Of a stretch of DNA of 64,000 nucleotides, positions 62,287 to 64,000 are shown piece after piece; positions within the stretch are counted from its first letter, which is position 1; every line of letters begins with the position of its first letter. The stretch lies in assembly GCA_964386435.1 (NCBI GenBank), contig CAYLSV010000006.1:15932-79931 (forward strand). The letters are read 5' to 3'. This stretch comes from CAYLSV01 sp964386435. Its GTDB lineage: Bacteria; Planctomycetota; Phycisphaerae; Tepidisphaerales; Tepidisphaeraceae. The notes under the pieces were generated by a model. That model did not search any database. It was given only the letters and a program-made list of their open reading frames with translations, and was not told the DNA's origin. A program made the position numbers and the translations under genes.

Positions 62287-63432
62287 ATGTGCTTTCGACA
62301 CGCCGTGCTCGCCCTGCTGATCTGTGGGTTCATGACCATCGCCGGCCGCGGCTTTGTCTCGCCGGCGGCGGCGGCGGCGACTCGGCCGATCACCGAGGCC
62401 GAACGGGCGGTGGGTCAGGCGTGGATCGACGCCGCGCTGAGGAATGATGCCGCGGCATTCAAGCGGGTGTTCGACACCAACGCATTAATCGATCGGATCG
62501 CCCGCGGCATCGAGTTGCCGCCGGCGGTGATGAACGACTTGCGGCGGGGGCGGGGCCGGCTGGCCGACAACTTCCTGGCAGGTGTGCTGCTGGATCCGGA
62601 CGATTTGCAATACCAGCTGCTCGACCACACGGGCGGGCCGGGCATGGAGGGCACGCTCATTCTGCGGCTGACCACGTCGACGGCGCTGGGCTACCACGGA
62701 CTGGTGCTGTCGGACGATGGCAACCGGGTCGTGGACGTGTTCGCCTCCATGACCGGCGAGTTGCTGAGCACCACCGCCCGCACAAACCTGGCCGTGGCGC
62801 TGCTGGCCGAGGAGCAGGGCCGGGCCGCGCCGGCGCTGGTGGTGATGCAGCAGATCGAGCAGGCCACGATGACCGGCAACACTGCCCGCGTTCGACAGCT
62901 GTACGAAGGGTTCAACGGCGACCACATGAAGCCGGCTCGGCTGATGTACCTCAACGCCTTGGTCGATCAGGCCGTGCAAACCGGCGAGATCGGCGAGGCG
63001 TACACGCGGCATTTGCAGTGGTTCCGCGACAACGGCGGCCTGGTGATGGCCGAGTCGTCGGCCGCCGACGCGGCGGTGCTGCGGGGCGATCTGGAGGGGG
63101 CCATCCGGCACCACGACGCCATGGCGGCGGCCGTGGGCGGCGACCCGTACGTCCACGTCCTTCACACCAACAGCCTGTTCCAGTTGGGCGAGCCCGAGGC
63201 CGCCCGCGAGCATCTGGCGCAGGCCATGCAGCAGCTGCCCGGCCACATCGAGACGTGGTGGCACGCCGGCAACATCGGTCTGGCGCTGGACGATCACGAC
63301 CTCACGCTGCGGGCGCTGCGGCAGCTGCGGGATCAATTCGGCGTCGAGTTCGACGACCTCTCGCAGGTGCCGGTGTACGAGGCGTTCTCGAAGAGCCCGC
63401 AGCACCTGGAATGGCTGCTCGATCGGGAGTAG
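62287..63432 (+). CDS. Secreted helical-repeat protein, tandem paralogue 2
   Basis: Predicted 381-residue protein. Signal peptide of about 30 residues (LALLICGFMTIAGRGFVSPA). Same plan as its neighbour: ITEAERAVGQAWIDAALRND, then YQLLDHTGGPGMEGTLIL, VRQLYEGFNGDH, ADAAVLRGDLEGAIRHHDAM and a closing TLRALRQLRDQFGVEFDDLS. The C-terminal part is TPR-like (REHLAQAMQQLPGHIETWWH). It has its own promoter, TTGCCG and TAGGTT 18 apart, 6 bases before the ATG, rather than sharing its neighbour's. Function unknown. Confidence 0.7.
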   Translation: MCFRHAVLALLICGFMTIAGRGFVSPAAAAATRPITEAERAVGQAWIDAALRNDAAAFKRVFDTNALIDRIARGIELPPAVMNDLRRGRGRLADNFLAGVLLDPDDLQYQLLDHTGGPGMEGTLILRLTTSTALGYHGLVLSDDGNRVVDVFASMTGELLSTTARTNLAVALLAEEQGRAAPALVVMQQIEQATMTGNTARVRQLYEGFNGDHMKPARLMYLNALVDQAVQTGEIGEAYTRHLQWFRDNGGLVMAESSAADAAVLRGDLEGAIRHHDAMAAAVGGDPYVHVLHTNSLFQLGEPEAAREHLAQAMQQLPGHIETWWHAGNIGLALDDHDLTLRALRQLRDQFGVEFDDLSQVPVYEAFSKSPQHLEWLLDRE

Positions 63433-63478
63433 CCGCGAGAAGTTTGAAAAGGACTTGATTTTTGTGGAGGGATTGGGC

Positions 63479-63508
63479 TTGAACCGGCGTGGCCGCGTCG
63501 GCTATGCT
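63479..63508 (+). promoter_or_regulatory. Promoter of ilvB leader
   Basis: TTGAAC (63479-63484) and TATGCT (63503-63508) are spaced by 18 bases, close to the vegetative consensus. The leader-peptide ATG begins 9 bases after the -10. Confidence 0.6.
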
Positions 63509-63517
63509 TGCGGCCGC

Positions 63518-63592
63518 ATGCGGAACCGTTCCGTCATCCTCGCCCGCGTCGACGTCAAGATTCTTGGCGTAGGCATCGTCGTAATTTTCTGA
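63518..63592 (+). CDS. Putative branched-chain amino acid leader peptide (ilv attenuator)
   Basis: A 24-codon ORF starting right after a good promoter and ending 123 bases before ilvB. Twelve of 24 residues are branched-chain: Val 6, Ile 4, Leu 2, dense near the end (VDVKILGVGIVVIF then stop). This is what is expected of leader peptides that sense charged tRNA for Val/Ile/Leu in front of ilv genes in other bacteria. No match to a known leader could be checked. It is too short to be a normal gene, and no rival ORF covers it. Confidence 0.6.
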   Translation: MRNRSVILARVDVKILGVGIVVIF

Positions 63593-63715
63593 CACACGAC
63601 GCCGCGGGCCTGCAACGGCCAACTTTGCCGATCCTGTTCAACGGATCAACCAGGCAGACCGACGCGGCGACCCCCGCATCGGCCTTTTGTCCGCACCGCC
63701 AACCGCCCCACCACC
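63593..63715 (+). promoter_or_regulatory. ilvB 5' leader, possible attenuator structure
   Basis: Small stems can be drawn: GGCC-TGCAAC-GGCC (about 63609-63622) and GATC-CTGTTCAACG-GATC (about 63631-63648), with GC-rich flanks that could pair alternatively with the leader-peptide region. No strong T run follows, so a Rho-independent terminator is not evident and the mechanism is open. Confidence 0.3.
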
Positions 63716-64000
63716 ATGACCGCCCTGCCCAAAGACCAGCCCGCCCTGAAGCCTGAAGAGTCCTCCCCCGCCGCCGGCTCGAAGTACGCCGGGAAGACGG
63801 GGGCCCGCATCCTGTGCGACATGCTCGTGCAGGACCACGGCGTCGACACGATGTTCGGCTACCCCGGCGGCGCGATCCTGCCGGTGTTCGACGAGCTCTA
63901 CAGCACGCCGGCCGACTTCATCCTCAACCGCCACGAGCAGGCCAGCGGCCACGCCGCCGACGGCTACGCCCGCGTCACCGGCAAGCCCGGCATCTGCATC
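63716..64000 (+). CDS. ilvB: Acetolactate synthase large subunit, N-terminal fragment
   Basis: First 95 residues of a gene cut by the window end. [35 protein letters not shown] (thiamine-diphosphate family, with the catalytic Glu expected at NRHEQ) and [20 protein letters not shown] match acetolactate synthase. The enzyme makes acetolactate/acetohydroxybutyrate for valine, leucine and isoleucine. The first 25 residues are a Pro/Glu/Ser extension. It has a leader of about 200 bases with a Val/Ile/Leu-rich small ORF. Confidence 0.92.
   Translation, partial: MTALPKDQPALKPEESSPAAGSKYAGKTGARILCDMLVQDHGVDTMFGYPGGAILPVFDELYSTPADFILNRHEQASGHAADGYARVTGKPGICI

Overview
The window is about 64 kb of high-GC bacterial chromosome. 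It reads as a planctomycete, most likely of the Phycisphaerae type. The evidence is: PEP-CTERM proteins, N-terminal LEPR-XLL motifs followed by dockerin-like repeats (NLADFGILRANFG type), a DUF1800/DUF1501 pair, a pseudopilin of the H-X9-DG kind, duplicated chaperonins, and a ParA ATPase carrying a glycogen-binding-like domain. Four runs of N (3966-3975, 13128-13137, 13847-13856, 46856-46905) show a draft or metagenome assembly, so isolated frameshifts may be sequence errors.

Layout. 1-6190: two B12-type radical SAM genes on the minus strand stand back to back with a tightly overlapping six-gene plus-strand operon (AurF-like diiron oxygenase, membrane desaturase, left-handed beta-helix transferase, PAP2-like enzyme, Rieske oxygenase, NTF2-like membrane protein). 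Together they look like an uncharacterised lipid or small-molecule oxidation locus. 6143-9735: a PEP-CTERM protein, QueE interrupted by a homing-endonuclease intein inside its radical SAM cysteine motif, and a broken CAP-like gene. 9860-22432: an AI-2E permease with a B12-like domain, membrane proteins, an EamA transporter, a fluoride channel, DUF3891, ParA plus partner, tRNA-Gln, DinB and a SpoIIE phosphatase. 22459-40509: a three-gene LEPR-XLL/dockerin operon, a histone-deacetylase-fold enzyme, a LysM protein, DUF1501/DUF1800, a cellulose-synthase-like glycosyltransferase and a large carboxypeptidase-like/thioredoxin protein.

40579-44029 is the ribosomal/RNA polymerase cluster rpmJ-rpsM-rpsK-(four-helix-bundle gene)-rpoA-rplQ. 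45766-53226 is a protein-folding region (groEL1, groES, groEL2, dnaJ, grpE) with two toxin-antitoxin modules lying between the chaperone genes (BrnT/BrnA and a PemK/MazF pair). 53255-64000 holds a dead IS630 copy, two PEP-CTERM proteins (one large and PstS-like), a pseudopilin, ispE, a tandem pair of secreted paralogues, and ilvB preceded by a short leader ORF in which half the codons are Val, Ile or Leu.

Two patterns recur across the window. Many first or single genes have a -10-like hexamer only 5-7 bases before the start codon, which suggests leaderless transcription, whereas operon-internal genes have purine-rich ribosome binding sites. Intergenic gaps carry long hairpins of at least two kinds: a GC-rich family bracketed by CGTCGCTG...CAGCGACG, and low-GC hairpins whose arms are built of repeated short words. 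No prophage, CRISPR array or rRNA operon was seen.
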